11,452 nt of DNA from the NCBI GenBank assembly GCA_001817055.1, contig MHHP01000007.1:1-11452 (forward strand), written 5' to 3'. Below are positions 1 through 6,687 of the stretch, piece after piece; position 1 is the stretch's first letter, and the number at the start of each line of letters is the position of its first letter. The notes below the pieces were generated by a model. The model ran no database searches. It was not told the DNA's origin and was given only the letters and a program-made list of their open reading frames with translations. Position numbers and translations under genes: made by a program. Source of the stretch: Candidatus Andersenbacteria bacterium RIFCSPHIGHO2_02_FULL_45_11 (lineage in GTDB: Bacteria; Patescibacteriota; Andersenbacteria; UBA10190).

Positions 1-727
1 CGTTTGAAAAAAAGTGTTTTGCAGCAAGTACATCCATATTTCCTAACAGTGCTGTTGCAATACTTGATACGAGTATTATGATGGCACTGTTTCGCCACTG
101 TTTTGGAATATGGGAAGAGGGGCCATTTTTTTCTTTGAGGCGAGCATGCTCCCGCGCCACAATCAACGTGTTTATAATCGAGGAGATTATAACGGTAAGA
201 CTGATTGCCCCTAGTGCGCCATAGAGCGGGTACCCTAGCGCAACAAAGAGCCCTGCAAAGGCGAATTTAGCAGTTGCTTCCCCGGCAGGAACCCATGAAA
301 AAATAGCCACTCGGCGCATTCCCTGAATCAGCCCCATATTCATCGATAGGAGAGGAGTTACCAAAATAATTGGCCCTATTGCGAGCAGAGCTGCTGGGGA
401 TATCTTTAACCAATCCGCCATTATGGGGGTAAGGCATACGTACACTCCCAGTATTCCAATCCCAAGGATGAGGGTTGCTTGTACGTAGGATGCATATCCT
501 CGAATAATGAAGGAGGTGTATTTTGCGGCGATGGTCGTGGCGGTGCGCAACGGTATGCTTATAATCGTGATGATTGTAATTATGGTGACAAGCACTGCGT
601 ATGCTTCCTGTTCTAGAATACGTGTCATGATAATCGTAAACGCATAATTGAGCGCATGCGCTATGAGTGTGCCCGCGAGTACGATCGTGCCTGCCTTTGC
701 AATGGTTTTTGTGGTAGGGATATTCAT
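1..727 (-). CDS. Polysaccharide flippase, Wzx/PST type (C-terminal part off window)
   Basis: Likely moves lipid-linked glycan repeat units across the cytoplasmic membrane. Direct translation from ATG at 727 gives 242 residues and stays open to the left edge, so about the first half of a usual 400-480 residue flippase is visible. About seven hydrophobic segments are seen, near residues 8-35, 43-60, 82-103, 111-132, 143-165, 168-191 and 213-230. Family-like marks are the N-terminal membrane helix ending in TRIL, the GLIQGMRR loop (132-139) and the N-x-D segment (230-232) at the start of a later helix. The start overlaps the stop of the upstream methyltransferase gene as ATGA, which favours this start and translational coupling. 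It is the last visible gene of the glycan cluster. The MATE/MviN superfamily assignment is by pattern; the substrate is unknown. Confidence 0.85.
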   Translation of the reverse strand, partial: MNIPTTKTIAKAGTIVLAGTLIAHALNYAFTIIMTRILEQEAYAVLVTIITIITIISIPLRTATTIAAKYTSFIIRGYASYVQATLILGIGILGVYVCLTPIMADWLKISPAALLAIGPIILVTPLLSMNMGLIQGMRRVAIFSWVPAGEATAKFAFAGLFVALGYPLYGALGAISLTVIISSIINTLIVAREHARLKEKNGPSSHIPKQWRNSAIIILVSSIATALLGNMDVLAAKHFFSN

Positions 728-1431
728 TTCTTTTGGGATGTTGCGAATAAGATGCGTGTAGCGCATACGGACCCCATAAGCTGCTCGAGTACTGCTTCTG
801 TGTGGTGAAATGCTCGTGCGATTCTCGGTGATGTTGTTGTTTTGTGGAGAATATCTGGAAGTTTACTAAATCCTTGGATAGAAAAAACACTCAGCCCTGC
901 ATCTGTGAGTACGCTCTTGAATTCGTTGGGCGTTGTATATTCAATTGGATCAGGCCACAGTGCTGTTACGGAATGGATGTTTGGCATCGTGCATATAAGG
1001 ATGCCGTTCGGCCTGAGAGCATGTGCCATCATGGTGATCATGGTGCGCCATGAGGTGTTGTACTTCAGTACTCGGATTGCGGATATCATATCAAACTGCA
1101 TGTCGCTAAAGGGTATCGTATCTTCACTACTTGTGCATACAATTTCCCGTACCTTGTCTTCATGCGAGAAACGCTCTTTGCAGTGGGTAACCATTGAAGG
1201 TGCTGTATCGACGCCATAAATCTCTTGTACAGAAGGCTCTTGTATATATGTCTTTATAATCCTCCCGGTCCCGCATCCAATATCAAGAACCGTTTTTGGC
1301 ATGAAGTGCGCTACTGTCGCAGCGATGGAGGTAGTTTCTTTATGAGAAAGTATGGTCTTTCCTGCGGTTTGCCATACGGCATCATAGCTGCTTCCAACTG
1401 TGTCCCAGTCCGTTTTAGAGAATGCTTGCAT
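724..1431 (-). CDS. Class I SAM-dependent methyltransferase
   Basis: Predicted cytoplasmic methyltransferase of the Methyltransf_11/25 type, 235 residues from ATG at 1431. Motif I is VLDIGCGTG (48-56). It is followed by the acidic end of strand 2 in IYGVD (71-75), the strand-4 region MQFDMISAIRVL (111-122), and LRPNGILICTMP (139-150), typical of this fold. A TTG at 1437 would add two residues, but ATG is the simpler start; neither has a Shine-Dalgarno sequence. The start lies inside the 3' end of the P-loop kinase-like gene (17-base overlap), and the stop overlaps the flippase start by 4 bases, so it is surely in the same operon. In this setting a sugar or glycan carrier is the likely acceptor, but the sequence does not show the substrate. 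Confidence 0.85.
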   Translation of the reverse strand: MQAFSKTDWDTVGSSYDAVWQTAGKTILSHKETTSIAATVAHFMPKTVLDIGCGTGRIIKTYIQEPSVQEIYGVDTAPSMVTHCKERFSHEDKVREIVCTSSEDTIPFSDMQFDMISAIRVLKYNTSWRTMITMMAHALRPNGILICTMPNIHSVTALWPDPIEYTTPNEFKSVLTDAGLSVFSIQGFSKLPDILHKTTTSPRIARAFHHTEAVLEQLMGSVCATRILFATSQKK

Positions 1432-2302
1432 AGTCAAAGTGTTTCATCGGTATAACGGTGTGGGGGATGGTAATGGGTGATTGCATGGTATGCATGACCT
1501 TCTCCCATGTTCCTTCCTCAAATATCATGGACCGTACAAGTCGGTTTTTCAGGAAGTATCGATCGTTGACTAAGAGGAATTCAGAAAATGTTTTTTGTCG
1601 TGGAGAGTATGACGGGTTCATAGAATTTTCTGTGCAGTACAGCATATCAATGTACATTGGTGTTTGCACAATCTTCATATCTTGTGCGACTGTTTTTAGG
1701 GTGCGGTTCTTCTGCCACGCATGACGTTTTATAAACGGACATGTGGGGTATACCATGCCTCTTTGTAAATCAAGCACCAGTAAGTCTTCCGCGATATATT
1801 CGGCGCCTTTTATGAGCATGCTATCGAGAAAACTTGTTTTACCATTGCAGCCAGGAGCGGTAATGCAAACTATCTTTCCTTTATACGAATATGCTATACC
1901 TCGCATAATCACAAACCCCGCGATGAAGAGGTGGTAGTTTATAATATCTGCAATTAATTCACCTGGGGGAAATACGCCGCCAATTGCAAACGGAATATAG
2001 CTCAAGTTTTTGGCGTAGGTGAATACTTTTGTTGCTGTGTTGTATGTAAGCGTAAGTGGCAAAAATCGTGATGGGCGGTCGTATCTCCACGTACTCCCCT
2101 CTTTTGAAAAATATTCGCTGCGCATATCATACGGCGATTTTGGAGGAGCAATAGTGGGCACACAGTGCTCGGTGTAATGGAATGGTGCGGGTCGCGCACT
2201 TTCGGAATAATAAGAAAAATCACTGCTGATATACATGTTGTTCATGTGATTCTTGTTGGAATCAAAAGTAACAAGCCCCGGGATCAGTGTCTTATATGCC
2301 AT
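1415..2302 (-). CDS. HPr-kinase-like P-loop protein of a glycan cluster
   Basis: A 295-residue protein with a Walker A-like loop APGCNGKTS (149-157, form AxxxxGKT) after the strand GKIVCI. An acidic pair follows in AEDLLVLDL (171-179), placed where HPr kinase/phosphorylase-like proteins carry their DD. The first 110 or so residues are a separate, less recognisable domain. HprK-like proteins without the regulatory N-terminal domain are often found in bacterial exopolysaccharide or peptide-modification clusters, where their role is mostly unknown. The call to that superfamily is pattern-based; kinase activity is not shown. ATG at 2302 follows the stop of the membrane-protein gene by 14 bases, with no Shine-Dalgarno sequence. 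The 3' end overlaps the methyltransferase start. Phosphorylation of a small molecule or glycan precursor is a reasonable guess only. Confidence 0.65.
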   Translation of the reverse strand: MAYKTLIPGLVTFDSNKNHMNNMYISSDFSYYSESARPAPFHYTEHCVPTIAPPKSPYDMRSEYFSKEGSTWRYDRPSRFLPLTLTYNTATKVFTYAKNLSYIPFAIGGVFPPGELIADIINYHLFIAGFVIMRGIAYSYKGKIVCITAPGCNGKTSFLDSMLIKGAEYIAEDLLVLDLQRGMVYPTCPFIKRHAWQKNRTLKTVAQDMKIVQTPMYIDMLYCTENSMNPSYSPRQKTFSEFLLVNDRYFLKNRLVRSMIFEEGTWEKVMHTMQSPITIPHTVIPMKHFDYASIL

Positions 2303-2316
2303 GTCTTGTAAGTGTG

Positions 2317-3882
2317 CTATTGGTTTTCATTTGGCACAACTTTCCATACTGAAAGATCCGGTGTTGGGGGTTGTGGATCAAGGATATTCACTCCTGAAAG
2401 TCGTTGTTGCAGCGCCGTTTCTTGAACGGGATTTGCGAGCATGATATGCGTAATCTTCTCGTTTTGTACGAGACTCTGTAGGCGTAATGTGAAATCTTTC
2501 GTATCTTGTGTAGCAAGTATCTTCTCTATTTCTTTCGATCGGGGGTTTTGTGAGATCGTATCAACCACAATTCCATTGCGCATGATTTCGATATTATCTC
2601 CGGAAATTATTTCAGCATTTGTGAAAAATAGTGGTGCAGGGTTTGCTACGGCAATGCGGTTTGTAAAATCAAATGACACGTACTGATGCCAGGGAAGAAA
2701 AAGAACTTTTGGTTTTATCTGTTCTGTTGCAAATATTGTGTTCCATTTGTACCAGCTTGTAGGATACTGGGCAGGAGCAATGCTTTTGTGAAGTGCGATG
2801 ATAGTTGCCGTTGAGATGATAGTCGTAGATATAATCACGATGCATCCAAGTATCTTTTTTACTATATTTCGTCGCAATGCTGCGTGGGCATTTGCTATCA
2901 GGAGTATCTGGGCGAGTGCTGCAACCCCCAAAAACTTTCCCGAATCTCTCATCGGGTTCCAGATGGGTATAGATGAAACGGTAAGCGCTAGCATAATACT
3001 TCCTGCATAGAGCAATGCAAGATAGCGTGATGACATGCCAGCTACTGTTACAAGTACAAGTAGCCCACTTGCAATGCCAACAAGTGGCGTGATCATGCAT
3101 GGATACGTTGTAAGTGTGGGTGTCCGCCAATTCGCAGACAGTGTGAGTGTGTCCCATGGTAGGGAACTGGTGCAATATGGCCGGAGCGAAAAAAGAGAAG
3201 CGGGTACATCTTGTAATGTGTGCCCCGTCCATGTGGGGGTATGCCATGCGCTTATAAGAATACTAGCGCATACTGCAACCGCTGGCAGGATTGCAATGGC
3301 TATGTGGGATACAGATATTTTTGTTGATATATTCTTTCGGTATTGCAATACGAAAGCCAATATAATAATGGGCAAGAGGGCAATATAATGAATACTGGTA
3401 AGTATGATCAGTGCGATAGTTGCCCCTACTGCGATAGCTTTTTTTTGAGATGGCATTGCGATATATCGCAAGATCAGCATGAGCAAAAGGGGCATAAGTG
3501 CGTATCCAAACAACAAATAGATATGCCCCATAAAGATGCGGTTGCATACGAACGGGTTCAGCATAAAGAGCATGCCGCAGGCGAGGGCAATTATTTGCGA
3601 ATGTGAAATTTTATATGCCAAGTGTGCCGAAGAAATGCCGGTAAGCAGTAGTGCAAACAAAATCAGGATTTTTGTGATTGCTGCAGAAGGTACGAAAAGC
3701 GCGAGCATCTGTACGAGTACTTGTACCGGGATTCCTGAAATAAGGCCGGTTGCGTCACTGTGTATTGGTGCAGCTGTGGGGCCAGTTACATAATCAAGCA
3801 GAAAGATAAAGCCCGGTGCAGTAAGCCATGTTCCCACTGCCGCAAACGCTAAAAGGCCGAGAAGGCCATTAACCCATTTCAT
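2317..3882 (-). CDS. Multi-pass membrane protein, possible GT-C glycosyltransferase
   Basis: A 521-residue protein. About ten or more hydrophobic segments fill residues 5-365, and a soluble C-terminal part of about 150 residues follows. Notable features are an acidic residue in the first loop (D30 after FIFLL), the segment NPFVCNRIFMGHIYLLFGY (109-127), and VLFLPWHQY (393-401) at the start of the soluble part. This layout, together with its place right after a GT2 enzyme and upstream of a flippase, fits GT-C glycosyltransferases or YfhO-like membrane proteins that use polyprenyl-phosphate sugars. No catalytic motif is certain, so the function is inferred from context. The ATG at 3882 overlaps the GT2 gene by 14 bases. 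An O-antigen-ligase or polymerase-like role is an alternative. Confidence 0.7.
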   Translation of the reverse strand: MKWVNGLLGLLAFAAVGTWLTAPGFIFLLDYVTGPTAAPIHSDATGLISGIPVQVLVQMLALFVPSAAITKILILFALLLTGISSAHLAYKISHSQIIALACGMLFMLNPFVCNRIFMGHIYLLFGYALMPLLLMLILRYIAMPSQKKAIAVGATIALIILTSIHYIALLPIIILAFVLQYRKNISTKISVSHIAIAILPAVAVCASILISAWHTPTWTGHTLQDVPASLFSLRPYCTSSLPWDTLTLSANWRTPTLTTYPCMITPLVGIASGLLVLVTVAGMSSRYLALLYAGSIMLALTVSSIPIWNPMRDSGKFLGVAALAQILLIANAHAALRRNIVKKILGCIVIISTTIISTATIIALHKSIAPAQYPTSWYKWNTIFATEQIKPKVLFLPWHQYVSFDFTNRIAVANPAPLFFTNAEIISGDNIEIMRNGIVVDTISQNPRSKEIEKILATQDTKDFTLRLQSLVQNEKITHIMLANPVQETALQQRLSGVNILDPQPPTPDLSVWKVVPNENQ

Positions 3883-4651
3883 ACTCGCGAGCAGGCGTTT
3901 TGTTTGGAATGCGGGTTACTTCAACGCCAGAAGACAGACGCACAATCTTTTTTCTGCGCATTTTTCCGTATATCTTCAGCGTATCTTGCAGCATCTCAAA
4001 TACGGTCTTGATGCTGACGGTGCTTTTAAAGGTATGCGTAATTCTGATGGGCGACTCAATGATGCTTTTGTACCCCAGCTTTGTTGCGACGACGAGGAGC
4101 TCCAGGTCAAACGCGAACCTATTAATTGTAATATGTGGCAGAATGCTTTGGATTACGTTTCTTTGGAACAGTTTTAACCCAACTTGCGTGTCTTTGATGC
4201 TCATGCGAAACAGAATCCGGTTGAGAATTTGATACCCAGTACTGTAGAAGCGGCGTATGAGAGGATAGGATACGCGCGATAGTTCGTGACGTTTCGACCC
4301 AATCACGATGTCAGCATCTGAAAATTTCATTGTGTCTATCATGAGGGGCAAGCATGATATCTCTATGTCTCCCCCTGCATCTAGAAAGCCAATAATCTCC
4401 CCTTGTGCGCGCGAAAGTCCGTGCTTGAGGGCAGCTCCCTTGCCTTGGTTATGCTGCAGTTCGTAGATCCTGACGTGAGAGAGTAGTGGATCTTGCTGTA
4501 CTACCTGAACTGTATTATCAATGTTTCCGTCTACGATAAGAATAAGTTCGTACGATGAGGAAATTTTTTCGAGCATGGCTGTGATATTTCGCAAGTCACC
4601 GCAGATGGTTGCGGCTTGCCTAAAGGATGGCACGACGAGCGATAGCTCCAT
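3869..4651 (-). CDS. GT2 family glycosyltransferase (dolichol-phosphate-mannose-synthase-like)
   Basis: A 260-residue GT-A enzyme that probably moves a sugar from a nucleotide donor to polyprenyl phosphate or another carrier at the inner face of the membrane. Visible marks are the N-terminal strand LSLVVPSF (3-10), the strand ILIVDG (37-42), HNQGKGAALKHGL (67-79), the metal-site region FLDAGGD (89-95) in place of the usual DAD, and the DTQVGLKLF segment (154-162) typical of DPM1-like enzymes. There is no membrane anchor; the C-terminus is basic (KMRRKK, 230-235). The usual DDGS after strand 2 is reduced to DGNID. It is the first gene of the minus-strand cluster. ATG at 4651 follows an extended -10 box by only 9 bases, and no Shine-Dalgarno sequence is seen. 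It most likely supplies lipid-linked sugar to the adjoining membrane protein. Confidence 0.88.
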   Translation of the reverse strand: MELSLVVPSFRQAATICGDLRNITAMLEKISSSYELILIVDGNIDNTVQVVQQDPLLSHVRIYELQHNQGKGAALKHGLSRAQGEIIGFLDAGGDIEISCLPLMIDTMKFSDADIVIGSKRHELSRVSYPLIRRFYSTGYQILNRILFRMSIKDTQVGLKLFQRNVIQSILPHITINRFAFDLELLVVATKLGYKSIIESPIRITHTFKSTVSIKTVFEMLQDTLKIYGKMRRKKIVRLSSGVEVTRIPNKTPAREYEMG

Positions 4652-4660
4652 ATAGGGAGC

Positions 4661-4669
4661 AGTATACCA
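4661..4669 (-). promoter_or_regulatory. Extended -10 promoter of the glycan operon
   Basis: On the minus strand the bases read TGG-TATACT, an extended -10 element. The GT2 start codon begins 9 bases downstream, so transcription would start within about 0-3 bases of the ATG. No convincing -35 hexamer lies at 16-18 bases. It faces away from the plus-strand -10 at 4701-4706, about 35 bases away, so the two promoters are divergent. Confidence 0.55.
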
Positions 4670-4697
4670 TTACCCCAAGTTTTATTGTTGGTTTTTA

Positions 4698-4738
4698 TGA
4701 TAGAATGAATCGGTGACCTTCACGAGGATATTTTTGTA
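4698..4738 (+). repeat. Promoter/start module, copy 1 (degenerate)
   Basis: Reads TGA-TAGAAT, 6 bases, then GTGACCTTCACGAGGATA, five T and GTA. From the GTG (4713) onward it matches the intact copy at 7387 except for one missing T in the run of six; after GTA the similarity stops. The -10 to GTG spacing is exactly the same 6 bases as in copies 2 and 3, although the spacer bases differ. It seems to be the remnant of a duplicated secreted-protein gene start. Confidence 0.7.
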
Positions 4739-4772
4739 TCGATTTTATAAATTAGCAATATGGCTAAATTAA
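4713..4772 (+). pseudogene. Frameshifted remnant of a secreted-protein start
   Basis: From GTG at 4713 the frame encodes MTFTRIFL, matching MTFTRIFF of the giant secreted protein start. After the missing T the frame changes and ends at TAA (4770-4772) after 19 residues, with no signal-peptide core. It is either a broken 5' remnant or a short leader peptide. The conserved start and promoter spacing favour descent from the same gene start as copies 2 and 3. It is not expected to make a useful protein. Confidence 0.5.
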
Positions 4773-4878
4773 TGAACTGGCATCATTGCTAGTACAATAA
4801 TGACACTCCTATTAAGCTCCAATTTTCCACCTACTTCTCTCCATTTTAGTTGGCGTGTTTCTGCGCTGGGTATTTACT

Positions 4879-4915
4879 AATCTTATACAATCTTATATAG
4901 TTGAAATATAAGATT
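4879..4915. promoter_or_regulatory. Operator-like palindrome with three boxes before the Fic gene
   Basis: A perfect inverted repeat has arms AATCTTATAT (4889-4898) and ATATAAGATT (4906-4915) around a 7-base loop. A third box, AATCTTATA, lies in direct orientation at 4879-4887. The right arm holds a possible -10 (TATAAG, 4907-4912), 10 bases before the Fic ATG at 4923, so a bound repressor would block transcription. The Fic protein itself carries a C-terminal winged helix, so autoregulation is the simplest idea. There is no GC-rich stem, so a terminator is unlikely. Confidence 0.6.
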
Positions 4916-4922
4916 ATGAAAT

Positions 4923-5984
4923 ATGGACAATAAGCGTTTTGAACAAAGGTTAGAGAACATTCCAAATCATGTTTGGGCTACAATTTCTCAAATTGATGAG
5001 CTAAAAGGCCAGTGGATTGCTGGTGCCCGGCTTAGTCCACAGGTATTAGGTCGCTTGAAGCGGTCTGTTTTGATTACATCTACAGGTGCTTCTACCCGTA
5101 TTGAAGGGGCCAAACTTTCTGACGAGGATATAGAACGGCTTATGAGTAACCTGTCCGTGCAAAAATTTGTTGATAGGGATGCCCAAGAAGTGCGAGGGTA
5201 TTATGAACTCCTAGAGAAGGTATTTAACTCGTGGGAACGGCTTCATATCACAGAGAGTGCTATTAAGCACTGGCACAACGAACTACTGAAACACGTTTCA
5301 AAAGATGAGCGTCATCGCGGTGACTATAAAAAGGTAGAAAATAGCGTGCATATGATTGATGCAGAAGGGAATCCCATTGCTTTAATTTTTGAAACGGTGC
5401 CAGCCTACCTTACGCCAAAGGCAATGCAAGAACTTGTAGAATGGACTCAGAATGCTTTGGATAAGCGTACATATCATCCGCTGCTTATTATTGCGAACTT
5501 TTTGGTTGAATTTTTGAGAATCCATCCATTCCAAGATGGGAATGGTCGGCTATCCAGAGTCCTGACCAATCTTTTGCTCTTACATGCAGGGTATTTATAT
5601 ATGCCGTATACTTCTCATGAAAAGTTTGTAGAAGATAATAAATCTGACTATTACCTTGCGCTTCGCAAGAGCCAGAAAACGTTCGGAACTGATACGGAGA
5701 GTATTGAGCCGTGGCTGGAGTTCTTTCTTTCGATTTTTCTCAGCCAGTCTGAAATGGCAGTTGAGCTTTTGTCGAGGGAGAATATAGAGAAGATCCTATC
5801 CCCAAAACAATTGGCAGTATGGCAGCACATAGAAGAGGTGGAGGAAGTGACGCCGGGTGACATCGCACGACTTCTGGGTATCGCTCGTCCTACCGTCAAT
5901 CAGGCACTTGATCGGTTATTGAAGTTGAAAAGGATAGAGCGTATTGGCCAAGGGAGGAGCACGCGGTATCGAAAGTTGAAGTAG
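4923..5984 (+). CDS. Fic-domain protein with C-terminal winged helix (AMPylase-like)
   Basis: A 353-residue Fic enzyme, expected to transfer AMP (or another nucleotide part) to a protein hydroxyl group. The full active-site motif HPFQDGNGRLSR (201-212) is present with His201 and both Arg residues. An N-terminal inhibitory-helix motif S-x-x-x-E-G (S57 to G62, STRIEG) marks a class II, self-inhibited Fic. The flap region lies near RGDYKKVENSV (132-142). Residues 292-353 form a winged helix-turn-helix (ITPGD-type start, then IARLLGIARPTVNQALDRLL). Size and layout resemble Shewanella SoFic, 372 residues. It stands alone, with no separate antitoxin next to it, which fits built-in inhibition. ATG at 4923 has no Shine-Dalgarno sequence, and an ATG at 4916 stops at once in another frame. 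It is likely controlled through the palindrome just upstream. Confidence 0.93.
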   Translation: MDNKRFEQRLENIPNHVWATISQIDELKGQWIAGARLSPQVLGRLKRSVLITSTGASTRIEGAKLSDEDIERLMSNLSVQKFVDRDAQEVRGYYELLEKVFNSWERLHITESAIKHWHNELLKHVSKDERHRGDYKKVENSVHMIDAEGNPIALIFETVPAYLTPKAMQELVEWTQNALDKRTYHPLLIIANFLVEFLRIHPFQDGNGRLSRVLTNLLLLHAGYLYMPYTSHEKFVEDNKSDYYLALRKSQKTFGTDTESIEPWLEFFLSIFLSQSEMAVELLSRENIEKILSPKQLAVWQHIEEVEEVTPGDIARLLGIARPTVNQALDRLLKLKRIERIGQGRSTRYRKLK

Positions 5985-6064
5985 TATGCGACAGATTTCA
6001 TAGACGATTGTCAGCGTGTCGCTCCCTTCTCCACACTCTTTTTCTCATAGAGGATCTCCTCACA

Positions 6065-6116
6065 TTTTCTGGTATAGTAACTACGTGACCTTCATGAGGA
6101 TATTTTTTGTAGTTGC
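6065..6116 (+). repeat. Promoter/start module, copy 2
   Basis: This 52-base block matches 7367-7418 at 50 of 52 positions by eye, the differences being G/C in the extended -10 and T/C in codon 4. It contains TGG-TATAGT (6070-6078), AACTAC, GTG (6085) and the first codons of a signal peptide. It lies 1372 bases after copy 1 and 1302 before copy 3, counted between GTG codons. Confidence 0.85.
6070..6078 (+). promoter_or_regulatory. Extended -10 promoter of copy 2
   Basis: TGG-TATAGT followed by six bases (AACTAC) and GTG at 6085. With the usual 6-7 base distance to the transcription start, the RNA would begin at or next to the start codon (leaderless). No clear -35 hexamer is seen. Confidence 0.6.
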
Positions 6117-6228
6117 TTGCCTCTCAATTGCCGTGTTTGGCATTGTCGGGATTAATACGCAAAACACGTACGCATATATTTCCATCGGCGCTAATGCCAT
6201 AGACCTCCTGGGCACTCTATACATGTAG
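6085..6228 (+). pseudogene. Truncated signal-peptide gene, 5' fragment of a propeller-protein gene
   Basis: A 47-residue frame from GTG: MTFMRIFFVVA, a hydrophobic core, a likely signal-peptidase site after TYA (residue 31), then GANAIDLLG and a stop at TAG 6226-6228. It parallels the intact protein at 7387: same start, signal peptide of the same length, and the same GANAIDLLG just after the cleavage site. At DNA level the match holds through GACCTCCTGGGC (to about 6213) and then breaks off, so the rest of the gene has been lost or replaced by the three-gene operon that follows. The frame is open upstream to 6016, but homology and the -10 box fix the start at 6085. A small secreted peptide of about 16 residues is an alternative. 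Confidence 0.65.
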
Positions 6229-6240
6229 ATGCGTTGTGGG

Positions 6241-6246
6241 TATAGT
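6241..6246 (+). promoter_or_regulatory. -10 box of the caspase-like operon
   Basis: TATAGT ends 9 bases before ATG 6256, the same geometry as the GT2 promoter on the other strand. It is preceded by TGTGGG rather than a strict TGn. The transcript would carry at most a few bases before the ATG. Confidence 0.5.
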
Positions 6247-6255
6247 GTGTATTGT

Positions 6256-6450
6256 ATGAACGAAGCTCTTAAGGGACGTTTTTTGAAGGTATATGCAACA
6301 TTACCCTTGCCTGTGCGTAAGGAAATTGTCGCAGTTCTTGATGATCCTATCGGCCCTATTAGCTGGGAAGTGGCATTTATTGAAGTTGATAATACTACGC
6401 CATTATCTGAAACAATTTTACAGAAATTAGAAGAGCTTCAAATAATATAA
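6256..6450 (+). CDS. Small protein of unknown function (64 aa), operon gene 1
   Basis: From ATG 6256 the product is MNEALKGRFLKVYATL and so on, 64 residues, ending in KLEELQII. It is soluble and acidic towards the end, with no signal peptide or membrane segment. The pattern suggests a helix (residues 3-14), a PLPVRKEIVAVLDD segment, a strand-like WEVAFIEVD and a C-terminal helix. I do not recognise a named family. An upstream in-frame ATG at 6229 would add nine residues (MRCGYSVYC), but that stretch is the -10 region read as protein, so 6256 is preferred. It is first of three closely spaced genes (6 bases to the next) leading to the caspase-like protein. It may be an adaptor, regulator or antitoxin-like partner; this is inference from position only. 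Confidence 0.75.
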   Translation: MNEALKGRFLKVYATLPLPVRKEIVAVLDDPIGPISWEVAFIEVDNTTPLSETILQKLEELQII

Positions 6451-6456
6451 CTTTCT

Positions 6457-6678
6457 ATGAGTAATACTATACAGTCTTCTCACTTAGATGATGAAATACG
6501 AAAGCTCGTGATTGCTCGTCTCAACGTATTATCTCCCGATACCGCTCTTTCAATCGGATCAGAAGGAAGTTTTAGCAGGGATGATTTAATTCAAAAAGTG
6601 GAAGCTAATGATCCTATTGGTCGCAAACTTGAGCAGATTGAGCTTGAATGGTTGCGATCATGGAAGGCAAATGCATAG
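6457..6678 (+). CDS. Small acidic protein of unknown function (73 aa), operon gene 2
   Basis: A 73-residue soluble protein. An N-terminal helix (DDEIRKLVIARL, 11-22) is followed by a short strand-like part (ALSIGSEGSFS) and a long C-terminal helix (IGRKLEQIELEWLRSW, 54-69). The stretch FSRDDLIQKVEANDPIG looks like a conserved core. I cannot name a family, but length, acidity and two-helix build resemble small partner proteins of toxin or effector genes. It sits 6 bases after gene 1 and 9 bases before the caspase-like gene and is surely co-transcribed with both. No Shine-Dalgarno sequence precedes ATG 6457. Confidence 0.8.
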   Translation: MSNTIQSSHLDDEIRKLVIARLNVLSPDTALSIGSEGSFSRDDLIQKVEANDPIGRKLEQIELEWLRSWKANA

Positions 6679-6687
6679 AGTTATCTT

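Larger units (their letters stand above)
4652..4922. other. Divergent intergenic region
   Basis: A 271-base AT-rich region between the minus-strand glycan operon and the plus-strand Fic gene. It holds two divergent -10 boxes, a degenerate copy of the promoter/start module (4698-4738) and a palindromic operator-like site (4879-4915). Between 4773 and 4878 I see no convincing gene. A 26-codon ORF beginning at ATG 4800 has no supporting features. Confidence 0.6.

Noticed and set aside
267..890. A 207-residue minus-strand frame overlapping the flippase and methyltransferase genes
   Set aside because: Its product is rich in His, Tyr and Ser with no domain pattern. It is the shadow of the flippase, which reads cleanly as a membrane protein in another frame from ATG 727.
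2669..3793. Multiple frames on both strands inside the membrane-protein gene
   Set aside because: They lack hydrophobic periodicity or motifs and overlap the well-supported 521-residue frame.
4800..4880. Short frame from ATG 4800 (26 residues) after a TACAAT box
   Set aside because: No homology pattern, no further support, and it ends within the Fic control region.
5988..6022. Possible hairpin GCGACA ... TGTCGC after the Fic gene
   Set aside because: Arms are only 6 bases with a 23-base loop and no T-run follows directly, so a terminator is not supported.
6016..6084. Upstream extension of the copy 2 frame
   Set aside because: The extension crosses the -10 box and has no counterpart in copy 3, where a stop at 7360 blocks any extension.
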